A DNA stretch of 36,355 nucleotides, from assembly GCA_009380025.1 (NCBI GenBank), contig WHSP01000030.1, forward strand, positions 1 to 36,355, read 5' to 3'. Of this stretch, positions 1 through 8,591 are shown in pieces. Each line of letters opens with the position of its first letter. The stretch's first letter is position 1. The notes under the pieces were generated by a model. It was not told where the DNA came from. It saw only the letters and a list, made by a program, of their open reading frames with translations, and did no database searches. The position numbers were made by a program, and so were the translations under genes. The stretch comes from Gemmatimonas sp. Its GTDB lineage: Bacteria; Gemmatimonadota; Gemmatimonadetes; Longimicrobiales; Longimicrobiaceae.

Positions 1-1656
1 CAGACCCGTCCCCCCCTCCTCGCGCGACCTCGCGGGATCGGCCCGGTAGAAGCGCTCGAAGATCCTGGACAAGTGCGCAGCCGGGATGCCGCTGCCGGTG
101 TCCTCGACCTCGAGCACGGTACGGCTTCGTGCGGCGGCCCTTGATCCGTCTACACTGCCCCGTCGAGGTTCAGACGAGCCCGGCCTCGTACGCAATGTCA
201 CCCGCCCTCTCTGCGGGGTGTATCGAACCGCGTTGCTGATCAGGTTGGAGAGCACCTGACGGATCGCCTCCGCGTCTACCCAGACCCGTTCGTGGACCTC
301 GGCCAGGTCGATCACCAGCTCCACATCCTTCTGCTCCGCGACCTGGGACCGCCAGACTTCCTGGGCCATCCTGTCGATCGGAACCCACGAGGGTTCGATA
401 TCCAACCCGCCGCTCTCGATGCGCGACAGATCCAACAGATCGTCGACGATCCGCTGGAGCCTTTCCGCGTTCAATCGGACGATTTCGGCGAAGCGGCCAC
501 GCAGCTCGAGGGGGAGATCGGGGTCGAGAAGCGTCTCGCTGTAGCCCCGAATCGCGGTCAGCGGTGTCTTCAGCTCGTGGGAGACGTTCGCGACGAAATC
601 GCGCCGCACGCCTTCCAGGCGACGCAGTTCCGACACGTCGAGGAAGACGAGGACGGCCCCGCCATCGGGAAGAGGGTGCGCCGTCGCGATGAGGGACGTG
701 CCCCCGATCACCAGCTCGCGCGGTGGCACCGTTTCTCCCTCCAACGCAATGTTCACGATGCGGAGGAACTCGGGACGGCGGGAAACCATCTCGGGCGAGA
801 GCAGCCCGGCCTGCGGCATCAGCGCGAAAATTCGCTGCGCTGCCGGATTCGCCCGTCGCAGCGTGCCGTTCGGAGCGACCGCCAGAACGCCCTCCGACAT
901 CGAATCGATCAAGGCATGCATTTCCGCCCGTTCCCCCTCCAGCTGGGCGATCCGCTTCTGCAGCTCGTCGGCGAGGGAGTTGAGAGCGAGGCCGAGCTCA
1001 CGAAGCTCCGTCGGCCGAAGGACGGTGATGCGACGGGACAGGTCGCCGGAGGCGAGGGTTCGAGCCGCGTCCCCGATTCGCCGCAGCGGACCCGTGACCG
1101 CAATGCTGAACCCGAGTGAGAAGAGCGCCGCCAGCAGCACCGCCACGATGCCGACGCCGAAGATCCCTCGCTGAACCTGGGATAGCGCCTGGTTGATCTC
1201 GGAGAGGGGAACGGCGAGCCGGATCACGTCGCCTCGCTCCGCCATACTTGCGATGTACAGGTGATCCGCTCGAAGAGCGTTGCTGTAGCGGATCGCGCGT
1301 CCTTCACCTCTCTCGATCGCCTCGCGAATCTCCGGGCGCACCCGATAGTCATCGGCTCGGGGAGCTTCGCCGTCCGATACGCCCGACTCGCCGACCACCC
1401 GCCCCTCCCTCGCCACAATCGTGACTCGTCGACCGCTGAGCGCGGCGATCTGGCCGGCAATGGCATCGGCCGATGTCTCGGGCGAACCGTCGTACAGGGC
1501 CCGGCCGAGGACGAGCTCGCGCCGTAGATCGGCCTCGATGGTGGCGAGAAGCTGGCGCCTGAGCAACGAGTCCGCTCCGACACTCATCGCGACCGTCAGG
1601 AGGGCGATGAGGAGCAGGTAGGAGAGGAAGAGGTGCTGGTCCGCGCGGAGACCCAC
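1..1656 (-). CDS. phoR: Sensor histidine kinase, PhoR-type (3' end cut off by window)
   Basis: Membrane sensor kinase that would phosphorylate the adjacent PhoB-like regulator. Translating the minus strand from GTG at 1656 gives 552 residues before the window ends. Visible in order: TM helix about residues 8-25, an extracytoplasmic stretch, TM2 about 163-187, a HAMP-like linker, a PAS-like region (about 245-350), the DHp H-box VSHELKTP with phospho-acceptor H360, an N-box (NLISNAVRYTP), a G1 box (DTGSGIP) and the start of the G2 box (GGTGL) at the very edge. Only the C-terminal end of the ATPase domain is missing. The GTG start lies 8 bases past the regulator stop, consistent with a two-gene operon; the first ATG (1587) would remove most of TM1. 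PhoR assignment rests on architecture plus the polyphosphate genes nearby; the true signal is not shown by the sequence. Confidence 0.88.
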   Translation of the reverse strand, partial: MGLRADQHLFLSYLLLIALLTVAMSVGADSLLRRQLLATIEADLRRELVLGRALYDGSPETSADAIAGQIAALSGRRVTIVAREGRVVGESGVSDGEAPRADDYRVRPEIREAIERGEGRAIRYSNALRADHLYIASMAERGDVIRLAVPLSEINQALSQVQRGIFGVGIVAVLLAALFSLGFSIAVTGPLRRIGDAARTLASGDLSRRITVLRPTELRELGLALNSLADELQKRIAQLEGERAEMHALIDSMSEGVLAVAPNGTLRRANPAAQRIFALMPQAGLLSPEMVSRRPEFLRIVNIALEGETVPPRELVIGGTSLIATAHPLPDGGAVLVFLDVSELRRLEGVRRDFVANVSHELKTPLTAIRGYSETLLDPDLPLELRGRFAEIVRLNAERLQRIVDDLLDLSRIESGGLDIEPSWVPIDRMAQEVWRSQVAEQKDVELVIDLAEVHERVWVDAEAIRQVLSNLISNAVRYTPQRGRVTLRTRPGSSEPRRGSVDGSRAAARSRTVLEVEDTGSGIPAAHLSRIFERFYRADPARSREEGGTGL

Positions 1657-1663
1657 GATCCGT

Positions 1664-2374
1664 TTAGCTATTGAGCGGCGGCTCGGTGCGAATTCGATAG
1701 CCGAATCCGCGGACGGTCTCGATCCAATCGGCGGCTTCGCCCGACTTCGTCCGAAGCCGCTGTACGTGCATGTCCACCGTTCGGGTAGCGATCTTCGCGG
1801 TCACCTCCCAAACCGCTTCGAGGAGCTGCCGGCGGGTCTGGACACGCCCCCGCCGCTCCATCAACACCTGGAGGAGTCGGAACTCGGTGGGGGTCAGGTC
1901 GAGCTCCCGACCGTTTACCTCCGCCCGCTTGCCCTCGACGTCCAGGACGAAAGGACCAATCCTCAAGACCTTGCCGCCGCTCCGCGTTGGGGGCGGCTGC
2001 TGCACCCGACGCAACACCGCAGCTACCCGGAGCACCACCTCTTGCGGCGAGAACGGCTTGGAAACGTAGTCATCGGCACCCAGCCGCAACCCCTCCAGCC
2101 GATCGACCTCTTCCTTCTTCGCCGTCAACAGAATCACGGGTACGTCCTTCCACGCTTCCTGTCGCCGAATCTCGCGCAACACCTCCAGACCTGAAAGCCC
2201 TGGCAACATCAGGTCGAGCACCACCAGGTCCGGCACCTCCGCCTCCATCGCGCTCAGCGCTTCCTGACCGTTGGACGCGGTGCGGACCCGGTACGCCTCG
2301 CGGGCGAGATGATAGGCGACGAGCGCCGAGATGTCCGGCTCGTCATCGACGACCAGTATGTGCGCGCTCGACAT
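1664..2374 (-). CDS. phoB: Response regulator, OmpR/PhoB family
   Basis: DNA-binding response regulator of 236 residues, partner of the kinase immediately downstream. The receiver domain (residues 5-120) has the acidic pair D10/D11, phospho-acceptor D54 in VVLDLMLPG, and K106 in SKPF; a winged-helix DNA-binding domain fills about 140-230 and ends with the family's RGFGYRI hairpin. The frame stays open upstream to 2476, but the ATG at 2374 begins directly before the receiver fold (HILVVDDEPD), so the longer start is rejected. It is probably the first gene of a phoB-phoR operon. PhoB rather than another OmpR-type regulator is inferred from the kinase architecture and from ppx and ppk1 about 1-3 kb away; no clear PHO box was found in the window. 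Confidence 0.88.
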   Translation of the reverse strand: MSSAHILVVDDEPDISALVAYHLAREAYRVRTASNGQEALSAMEAEVPDLVVLDLMLPGLSGLEVLREIRRQEAWKDVPVILLTAKKEEVDRLEGLRLGADDYVSKPFSPQEVVLRVAAVLRRVQQPPPTRSGGKVLRIGPFVLDVEGKRAEVNGRELDLTPTEFRLLQVLMERRGRVQTRRQLLEAVWEVTAKIATRTVDMHVQRLRTKSGEAADWIETVRGFGYRIRTEPPLNS

Positions 2375-2692
2375 GATATCTCGACGGCTCCTTCGCTCCG
2401 ATTCGTCCCTTCGATCGGCGCCGCGCTGTCCGGGTCGATGCCAATCCAAGGCCAACGGCAGCGAAAAATCTATCACACCGCACGCAACCGGACACCACTT
2501 CTCCGGGCGTACGGCGGATAAGGAGGCTGTATATGATACCGTAAGTCATTGCAGGAGCACTTCTTGCAATATTTCGCCCCGCACTTGTGGGTACCCCGGA
2601 AGATGATCCACTTCGACGATGGAAGCCATCGGCGACCCACGAGGCGAGGGGGCGCGGAAGTTCGGAACGAATCGGATCACCACGGAGAAACA
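2375..2692. other. Divergent intergenic region between phoB and the BON-domain gene
   Basis: A 318-base spacer between two genes transcribed away from each other, so it should contain both promoters. The only clearly AT-rich patch lies around 2530-2550 (GTATATGATACC and neighbours), but no confident -35/-10 pair with proper spacing or PHO-box repeat is visible. Open frames running through it have no recognisable protein character. Confidence 0.5.
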
Positions 2693-3142
2693 ATGAGAAA
2701 TCAGGCGAACCTCATGCTGGGCGTCCTGTTCGGGGCAGGGCTCATGTACCTTCTCGATCCCGACCGCGGACGTCGGCGCCGGGCGTTGGTCCGGGACCAG
2801 GCAGTTCACGGCGGCCATGAGGTCGAGGACATCGGGGACGGGGTTGCGTCGAAAGCGCGTCACCTGCGCAACCGAGCTCGAGGCGCGATGTTGGAGGTGA
2901 AGAACCGGCTCGCGAGGGAGCTGGAGACCAACGATTCGGTGCTCGAGGCGCGGGTGCGCTCCCACCTCGGCCGATTGGTCTCGGATCCGACGTCAGTGGA
3001 GGTCAGCGCCGAGCACGGACGGGTCACCCTCCGAGGCGCCGCTCCAGATCAGGAGATGCGAGGGCTCATCGAGGGGGTCCAGGAGGTGCCGGGTGTCCAC
3101 GATGTGATCAGTCGTCTTCGCCGCCAGCGAAGCAAGGGCTGA
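2693..3142 (+). CDS. BON-domain protein with N-terminal membrane/YtxH-like segment
   Basis: Predicted 149-residue envelope protein. Residues about 5-22 (LMLGVLFGAGLMYLLDPDRG) form a short hydrophobic segment followed by an Arg-rich patch, the layout of YtxH-like membrane-anchored proteins. Residues about 80-145 look like a BON domain, with the pattern of a helix, VEVSAEHGRVTLRG strand pair, and the closing VPGVHDVISRLR. BON domains are thought to bind membranes or ligands and occur in osmotic and envelope-stress proteins; the exact role here is unknown. The ATG at 2693 is preceded by a GGAG at 2684-2687; the frame is open further upstream but with no domain-like sequence. It lies 141 bases upstream of ppx on the same strand. 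Confidence 0.75.
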   Translation: MRNQANLMLGVLFGAGLMYLLDPDRGRRRRALVRDQAVHGGHEVEDIGDGVASKARHLRNRARGAMLEVKNRLARELETNDSVLEARVRSHLGRLVSDPTSVEVSAEHGRVTLRGAAPDQEMRGLIEGVQEVPGVHDVISRLRRQRSKG

Positions 3143-3283
3143 GGATTCGAGGACTCGACCTCGGCGCCTGGGCGTAACGTTACCACTTCGTTACTCTTTC
3201 GGTGCGCCCGGTCCGATCGGCAGGATTCGCGACCGCCGCTCGCACCGTACATTGATGCCGCAACCAACAGGGACCGGGAGGCC

Positions 3284-4840
3284 GTGATCGCTACACTCGA
3301 GCAGCACATCGGTGACGCGGAGAAGACGACTTTCCCGCTGCGAGCCGCAGCGCTCGATCTGGGGTCCAATGCGATTCGATATCACATCGTCGAGTTCAGC
3401 AACGTCGATCACTACGTGGAGCTCGACAGCCAGCGCTTCCCGATCCGACTCGGTCACGACGTCTTTACCGGCGGGAAGTTGAGCGAACGAACGCTCGAGG
3501 CAGCGGTCGCGGCTGCCGTTCACTTCCGGAATCGGCTCGACGCTCTGGGAGTCGGGCACTATCGGGCGGTGGCCACGAGCGCCGTTCGAGAGAGCCGGAA
3601 CGGCGGCGAGCTCGTAGACCGGATCCGAAGGGAGAGCGGGGTGCGCCTCGAGACGATCACGGGGAGCGAGGAGGCTCGCCTGGTCTGGCTCGCGGCGAAA
3701 CACCGCCTGCGCTTCGACCGAAGGCCGTGGGTCCTTGCGGACCTGGGCGGCGGGAGCATCGAGGTCTCGATCGTGAGCGAGCAGGGGATCCACTGGAGCG
3801 AGTCCCACCCGATGGGTACGGTTCGCCTCCTGGAGGACTTCGGGGGTACCCTCGAAAACGGCGAGGATCTGCGCGATCTGCTGGAACACTATACCTCGCG
3901 GTTGTCGCTTCCAGGGGGAGCGGAAGAGGAGCTGGAGGGGATCGTGATCACGGGGGGCAATGCCGAAGCGCTCGCCGACCTGGTCGAGAACCGCCGGACC
4001 GTCGACGGTGTGACAGAGATTTCTCGCAAAGCGCTTCAGGAGGTGCTCTCGCGTCTCGCGAGCATGAGCTTCCGGGAACGCGTGGAACGGCTGGGGCTGC
4101 GGGAGGATCGGGCAGACGTGATCGTGCCTGCCGCGGTGATCTTCGACCGGGTCGCCGGGATGGCCGAAATTGAGCGCATCCGCGTGCCGCGGGTCGGGGT
4201 GAAGGAGGGAGTGCTGTACGATCTGGTGGGAGATGTAGCAGAGCACCGGGCGCACGAGACCGAGCTCGACCGCGTGACGTTGACGGGATCGATCGCGCTC
4301 GGACGCCGCCATCAGTTCGACGAGAACCATGCGCGACACGTGGCGGATCTCGCCCTCTCGCTCTTCGACCAGCTCGAATCGCTGCACGGCCTCGGGGAAA
4401 CGAGTAAGCGGCGCCTCGGCGCGGCTGCCCTTCTTCACGACATCGGGCAGTTCGTGTCCTACCGGCGGCACCACAAGCATTCGTGGTACCTCGTTACCCA
4501 TTCGGACCTGCCAGGGTTGACTCCGGACGATATCCGTCTGGTGGCGTTGGTGACCCGCTATCATCGACGCTCGGTCCCGAAGCCGTACCACGAAGGGTAC
4601 TCGGAGCTGAAGGAGAGAGAGAAGACCGAGGTCGAGAAGCTGTCGGCGATCCTCCGCGTCGCCGACGCCCTGGATCACGAGCACCGTAGACGGGTGCGAC
4701 GGGTCTCCGCCAAGGTGAAGCAGGACAAGGTGACGCTGACCCTCGATGCGATTGGGCCGACTCCACTCGAGGCGTGGTCGCTGAAAAAGAAAGGGGGCCT
4801 CTTCGAAAGCACTTTCGATGTGAAGCTCCAGCTCGCCTGA
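3284..4840 (+). CDS. ppx: Exopolyphosphatase (Ppx/GppA family) with HD domain
   Basis: Hydrolyses terminal phosphate from polyphosphate (or pppGpp), opposing Ppk1 encoded downstream. The 518-residue protein has the actin-like fold of the family: first phosphate loop ALDLGSNAIRYHIVEF near residue 23, the ITGSEEARLVW segment carrying the catalytic Glu around 130, and second loop LGGGSIEVS around 155. The C-terminal third is HD-type: LLHDIGQFV, YLVTHSDL, and VTRYHRR. The length matches two-domain Ppx enzymes (about 510) rather than short GppA forms. The start is GTG at 3284 with GGGAG at 3276-3280. Ppx versus GppA specificity cannot be settled from sequence alone, but adjacency to ppk1 favours Ppx. 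Confidence 0.93.
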   Translation: MIATLEQHIGDAEKTTFPLRAAALDLGSNAIRYHIVEFSNVDHYVELDSQRFPIRLGHDVFTGGKLSERTLEAAVAAAVHFRNRLDALGVGHYRAVATSAVRESRNGGELVDRIRRESGVRLETITGSEEARLVWLAAKHRLRFDRRPWVLADLGGGSIEVSIVSEQGIHWSESHPMGTVRLLEDFGGTLENGEDLRDLLEHYTSRLSLPGGAEEELEGIVITGGNAEALADLVENRRTVDGVTEISRKALQEVLSRLASMSFRERVERLGLREDRADVIVPAAVIFDRVAGMAEIERIRVPRVGVKEGVLYDLVGDVAEHRAHETELDRVTLTGSIALGRRHQFDENHARHVADLALSLFDQLESLHGLGETSKRRLGAAALLHDIGQFVSYRRHHKHSWYLVTHSDLPGLTPDDIRLVALVTRYHRRSVPKPYHEGYSELKEREKTEVEKLSAILRVADALDHEHRRRVRRVSAKVKQDKVTLTLDAIGPTPLEAWSLKKKGGLFESTFDVKLQLA

Positions 4841-4852
4841 GGTAAGCGGATC

Positions 4853-5008
4853 GTGTTTCTCTCCGATATCCACGGGAACCTCCCTGCCCTCCAAGCGGCG
4901 CCCAGCGTGGTGGATTATCGTGGCGCAGACCGGATCTCAAGGATTCGTCGTGGCGGCCGACGGGGGCTCGCGGAGGGATCGACACGAACGATCTACACAG
5001 GTGAATAG
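4853..5008 (+). pseudogene. Metallophosphoesterase N-terminal remnant
   Basis: A 51-codon frame begins GTG at 4853 after GAGGTAAG and opens with VFLSDIHGNLPALQAA, the metal-binding N-terminus (DxH motif, D5/H7) of calcineurin-like phosphoesterases. It continues to a second family-like segment (RGADRI), where the intact family would proceed to the GDxxG motif, but the similarity then dissolves into Arg/Gly-rich sequence and stops at 5006. Intact relatives exceed 150-200 residues, so the catalytic GD and GNH(D/E) motifs are absent. I read it as a truncated gene trapped between ppx and ppk1; an expressed mini-protein is less likely. Confidence 0.65.
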
Positions 5009-5020
5009 CGCCAGCGATCG

Positions 5021-7240
5021 ATGACGGTACACGAAGGGCCTTCCGAAGCACCCCCAGCGACCACTCCGAAGCGGTCACGCAAGCGTTCGCCGATCGTGCC
5101 AATCGACGAGGCACGTGCGGTCGCCCCTCGGCCCGTACCCAAAAAGGCGCCGCTCGATCACCCCGCCCTCTACTTCAACCACGAGCTCGGCTGGCTCGAC
5201 TTCGACTGGCGCGTTCTCCACCAGGCGCTGGACGAGCGGCTTCCGCTGCTCGAGCGCGTGCGTTTCCTGTCCATCACCTACAGCAACCTCGACGAGTTCT
5301 ATCAGAAGCGTGTCGGTGGGCTCAAGCGACAGCAGGCAGCGGGGGTCACGCGCCTATCGTACGATGGCCGCACACCCGGCGAGCAGCTCCGTCTCGTGAC
5401 GCAGGCCGCTCTCGAGATACAGGCCGTGATGAGTCGTACCTGGAACGAGAAACTTCGACCTGTCCTCCGGAAGCGTGCAGGTATCCTCATCTCCGACTAT
5501 GGCGATCTGACCGCCGAGCAGCGGGAGTCTGTGGATCGGCACTTCTTCGATCAGATCTATCCGGTCCTCACGCCTTTGGCCGTCGACCCGGGCCATCCCT
5601 TCCCCTTCATCTCGAATCTGAGCCTCTCGTTGGCGGTGGGAATGCGTCACCCCGATCGTGAAGCGCTCTATTTCGCACGGCTGAAAGTTCCACCTTTCCA
5701 GAAGCGGTGGTTGCGGGTCGAGCCATCCGAGATCGAGCACCACTACGTCCCGATAGAGCAAGTGATCGCCCGGAATATCAGCGGCCTGTTCCGTGGGATG
5801 GAGATCGTCAGCGTGCACCCCTTTCGCGTCACCCGAAACGCAGACCTGGATCGGTTCGAGGAAGAGGCGGAGGACCTCGTGGCGATGATCTCTGACGAGC
5901 TGCGCGAACGGAGGTCCGCACCGGTCGTGAGGCTGGAGATCGACCAAAGGACGCCGAAGCAGATTCGGCAGCTCCTTCTTCGTGAACTCGAGCTCGATCC
6001 ATCCGACGTCGTCGATGTTCGCGGACCGCTCAACCTGGGCGACCTCGCGGAGATCGCCGAACTGAACCTGCCCGGCTTCACTTACGCTCCTTGGACTCCG
6101 ACCGTCCCGCCCCGGCTCGCTCACGAAGGGGAGACAGAGGAGGATCAGGACATCTTCTCTATCATCCGCCGCGGAGACATCCTCGTCCACCATCCGTACG
6201 AGTCGTTCAACGCCAGCGTTCAGCGTCTCCTCGACGAAGCGGCCGATGATCCGCACGTCCTGGCGATCAAACAGACCCTGTATCGGACGTCGCCCAATTC
6301 GCCCATCGTTCGGGCTCTGCTGCGCGCAGCGGAGAAGGGGAAGCAAGTCGCCGTGCTGGTGGAAGTGAAAGCGCGGTTCGATGAGGCGAGCAACATCGAA
6401 TGGGCGCAGATCCTGGAGAATGCCGGCGTGCACGTCACCTACGGTCTCGTCGGGCTGAAGACACATGCCAAAGTGTTGCTGATCATACGGCAGGAGGGAG
6501 GGAGTCCTCAGGCGTATTGCCACATCGGAACCGGGAACTACCACGCAGGCACCGCGCAGGTCTACAGCGACATCGGCCTGCTGACCGCGGACTCCGAGAT
6601 CGGACGGGAGGCCATCCAGCTCTTCAACTCGATCACGGGGCATGCACCGGATCAGAGCTACGAGCGGCTGATCGTTGCACCTCGCAACATGCGGCGGATC
6701 TACTACGAACTGATCCGCCGAGAGATCGTACACCAGGAGAAGAACGGGAACGGTCGGATCGTCGCCAAGATGAATGCGCTCGATGACGCGGGAATCATCC
6801 AGGAGCTCTATCGCGCGTCACAGGCGGGGGTGCGGATCGATCTGATCGTTCGGGGACACAGCCGCCTGAGGCCTGGGCTCCCGGGGTACAGCGACAACAT
6901 CCGGATCGTCAGCATCATTGGTCGTTTCCTGGAGCACGACCGGGTCTACTGGTTCGGGAATGGCGGTGAGTCAGAGGTATTCGTCGGCAGCGCCGACTGG
7001 CGGCAGCGGAACCTGAGCGAGCGAGTCGAGGTCGTTGTGCCGGTGCTCGATGAGATCATCCGACAGAGGCTGATCACCTTTCTCGAGCATGCCCTCGCGG
7101 ACAACCGCCTGGCGTTCGACCTGAACTCCGAGGGCCAGTACGTGCAGCGAAGGCCCGCCTCGGGCGAACCCCAGCGTGACTTCCACGAGGTGCTGATGAC
7201 CGAGGCGCTCGAGCGCAGGGGGAGTGCCGGCGCCACGTGA
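5021..7240 (+). CDS. ppk1: Polyphosphate kinase 1
   Basis: Makes inorganic polyphosphate from ATP through a phospho-histidine. The 739-residue protein has all PPK1 parts: N-domain starting at LYFNHELGWLDFDWRVL (about residue 49), head domain, then the two phospholipase D-like C domains. The autophosphorylated histidine equivalent to E. coli H435 is H482 in GLKTHAKV, and the second conserved histidine (H592 equivalent) is H613 in RGHSRLRPG. The first 45 residues are a Lys/Arg/Pro/Ala-rich extension without family similarity, so the ATG at 5021, which has a weak ribosome site, is not certain. It follows ppx on the same strand and its stop overlaps the next start (GTGA), so polyphosphate making and breaking are encoded together. 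Confidence 0.96.
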   Translation: MTVHEGPSEAPPATTPKRSRKRSPIVPIDEARAVAPRPVPKKAPLDHPALYFNHELGWLDFDWRVLHQALDERLPLLERVRFLSITYSNLDEFYQKRVGGLKRQQAAGVTRLSYDGRTPGEQLRLVTQAALEIQAVMSRTWNEKLRPVLRKRAGILISDYGDLTAEQRESVDRHFFDQIYPVLTPLAVDPGHPFPFISNLSLSLAVGMRHPDREALYFARLKVPPFQKRWLRVEPSEIEHHYVPIEQVIARNISGLFRGMEIVSVHPFRVTRNADLDRFEEEAEDLVAMISDELRERRSAPVVRLEIDQRTPKQIRQLLLRELELDPSDVVDVRGPLNLGDLAEIAELNLPGFTYAPWTPTVPPRLAHEGETEEDQDIFSIIRRGDILVHHPYESFNASVQRLLDEAADDPHVLAIKQTLYRTSPNSPIVRALLRAAEKGKQVAVLVEVKARFDEASNIEWAQILENAGVHVTYGLVGLKTHAKVLLIIRQEGGSPQAYCHIGTGNYHAGTAQVYSDIGLLTADSEIGREAIQLFNSITGHAPDQSYERLIVAPRNMRRIYYELIRREIVHQEKNGNGRIVAKMNALDDAGIIQELYRASQAGVRIDLIVRGHSRLRPGLPGYSDNIRIVSIIGRFLEHDRVYWFGNGGESEVFVGSADWRQRNLSERVEVVVPVLDEIIRQRLITFLEHALADNRLAFDLNSEGQYVQRRPASGEPQRDFHEVLMTEALERRGSAGAT

Positions 7241-8427
7241 GCTCCCGAGAGGCCGAAGGCCCAGCACCGAAGCTGGTGCTCATCGGCGGCGGTCACGCTC
7301 ACCTGCACGTCCTTCTATCCCTCGCGACGGAGCGATGGCCCCCACTGGACGTGACCCTCCTCGCTCCGGAGCCGACACAACTCTACACCGGGATGGTCCC
7401 GGGCTATCTCTACGGGCGGTACAGGCTCGAAGAGCTCGCGATCGATCTCGAGGCTCTGTGCGGGGCGGCAGGAGCTGTTTTTCGACAGGAACGGGCGAAC
7501 GTCGTGGATGGCGACGCCCGGCTGGTCGAGACCGCGGAAGGCCCGATTCCCTTTGAAGTCGCGTCGCTGGATGTCGGATCCGTTCCCCGTGGAGCGGACT
7601 TGCCGGGCGTGCGCGACCATGCCGCGTCGTTGCGGCCGCTGGCAGCGGTGGTCGATCTACGAGACCGGCTGGATCGGCTCGCCGGGACGCATGAAGGGCG
7701 GAGCGTGCGAGTCGTCGTGGTGGGCGGGGGTGCCGGCGGGATCGAGGTCTGCCTAGCGGTCAACCGCCGGCTCGAGCAGCGCGGTGCCCGCGGTGAGCTC
7801 GTCATCGTGGACGGCTCCGACGCGATCCTACCGGGGTTCCCAGCCCGGGCTCGCCAGAAAGCCGGACGGGCCGTCACCGGCGTTGGAGGACGATGGCGCC
7901 TCGGCAGCGACGTGCTCGAAGTCGAGCCACGGGTTGTTCAGCTCGCGTCGGGCGAGCAGATCGCGTGCGACCTCCCCATCTGGGTCACCGGAGCCGCACC
8001 GCATTGCCTTCTGAGCAAATCCTCGCTCCCTCTCAGCCCGGACGGGTTCTTCGAGGTGGACCAAACCCTCCGCTCCTCTGACGGTTCGCCTGTCTGGGGA
8101 GCGGGTGACTGTGTCGATCTCCAGGCCCGACGGCTGCCGAAGGCCGGTGTCTTCGCGGTCCGTCAGGGGCCGGTACTGGCGTATAACCTCAGAGCGGCGC
8201 TGAGCGGCCATCAGCCCCGGCCCTATCACCCGCAGACGAACTTCCTCTCGCTCCTCGACACCGCCGACGGAAGGGCAATCCTCCGACGAGGGTCCCTGGT
8301 CCTCCACAACCGGCTCGCCATGAGGATCAAGGAGCGGATCGATCGGCGGTTCGTCCGGCGGCTTCAGAGGATCGGTAGCTCGGCGGAAGGACTTCGCCAC
8401 CCAACCCCGCCACGAGATGACCCTTGA
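7237..8427 (+). CDS. NADH-dehydrogenase-like FAD oxidoreductase (SelD N-terminal-type family, stand-alone)
   Basis: Predicted flavoprotein of 396 residues in the pyridine nucleotide-disulfide oxidoreductase group. The FAD-binding loop LVLIGGGHAHLHVL lies at about 13-26, TGMVPGYLYGRY follows near 52, and the NAD(P)H-binding loop VVVGGGAGGIE near 163-173; the closing FAD motif WGAGDCVDL is near 288. The GGGHAH variant and the TGMVPGY segment are typical of the family that is often fused to selenide water dikinase (SelD). Here there is no SelD domain. The start GTG overlaps the ppk1 stop by four bases, so the two are translationally coupled. Why a flavoprotein should be coupled to Ppk1 is unknown; a type II NADH dehydrogenase-like role is an inference. 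Confidence 0.82.
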   Translation: MSSREAEGPAPKLVLIGGGHAHLHVLLSLATERWPPLDVTLLAPEPTQLYTGMVPGYLYGRYRLEELAIDLEALCGAAGAVFRQERANVVDGDARLVETAEGPIPFEVASLDVGSVPRGADLPGVRDHAASLRPLAAVVDLRDRLDRLAGTHEGRSVRVVVVGGGAGGIEVCLAVNRRLEQRGARGELVIVDGSDAILPGFPARARQKAGRAVTGVGGRWRLGSDVLEVEPRVVQLASGEQIACDLPIWVTGAAPHCLLSKSSLPLSPDGFFEVDQTLRSSDGSPVWGAGDCVDLQARRLPKAGVFAVRQGPVLAYNLRAALSGHQPRPYHPQTNFLSLLDTADGRAILRRGSLVLHNRLAMRIKERIDRRFVRRLQRIGSSAEGLRHPTPPRDDP

Positions 8428-8591
8428 GGGGGACACCCCGTCGGCGGGCAACGGCGACCGTCACCTTCTCCATCCTTACGGGCAAGGCCAACACCGGGCC
8501 CCACTTCGACGTGCCACATCCCGCCGTTCATCGTCGGAGTCGCGCTGGTGACTCGAGAATACGCCGTCGCAATTCCGTTGGGGGAACCCAG

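Noticed and set aside
2375-2476. 34-codon N-terminal extension of the PhoB-like regulator
   Set aside because: It precedes the receiver fold, is Arg-rich and unlike any family member; ATG at 2374 fits the fold start.
3174-3183. GTAACGTTAC palindrome upstream of ppx as an operator or PHO box
   Set aside because: Single short palindrome with no direct repeat or promoter at the right spacing; likely chance.
3191-4894. 567-codon open frame antisense to ppx (and similar long antisense frames, e.g. 5354-6733 opposite ppk1)
   Set aside because: High GC at third positions of the real gene keeps the opposite strand open; the translations show no domain pattern while the plus strands encode complete, motif-rich enzymes.
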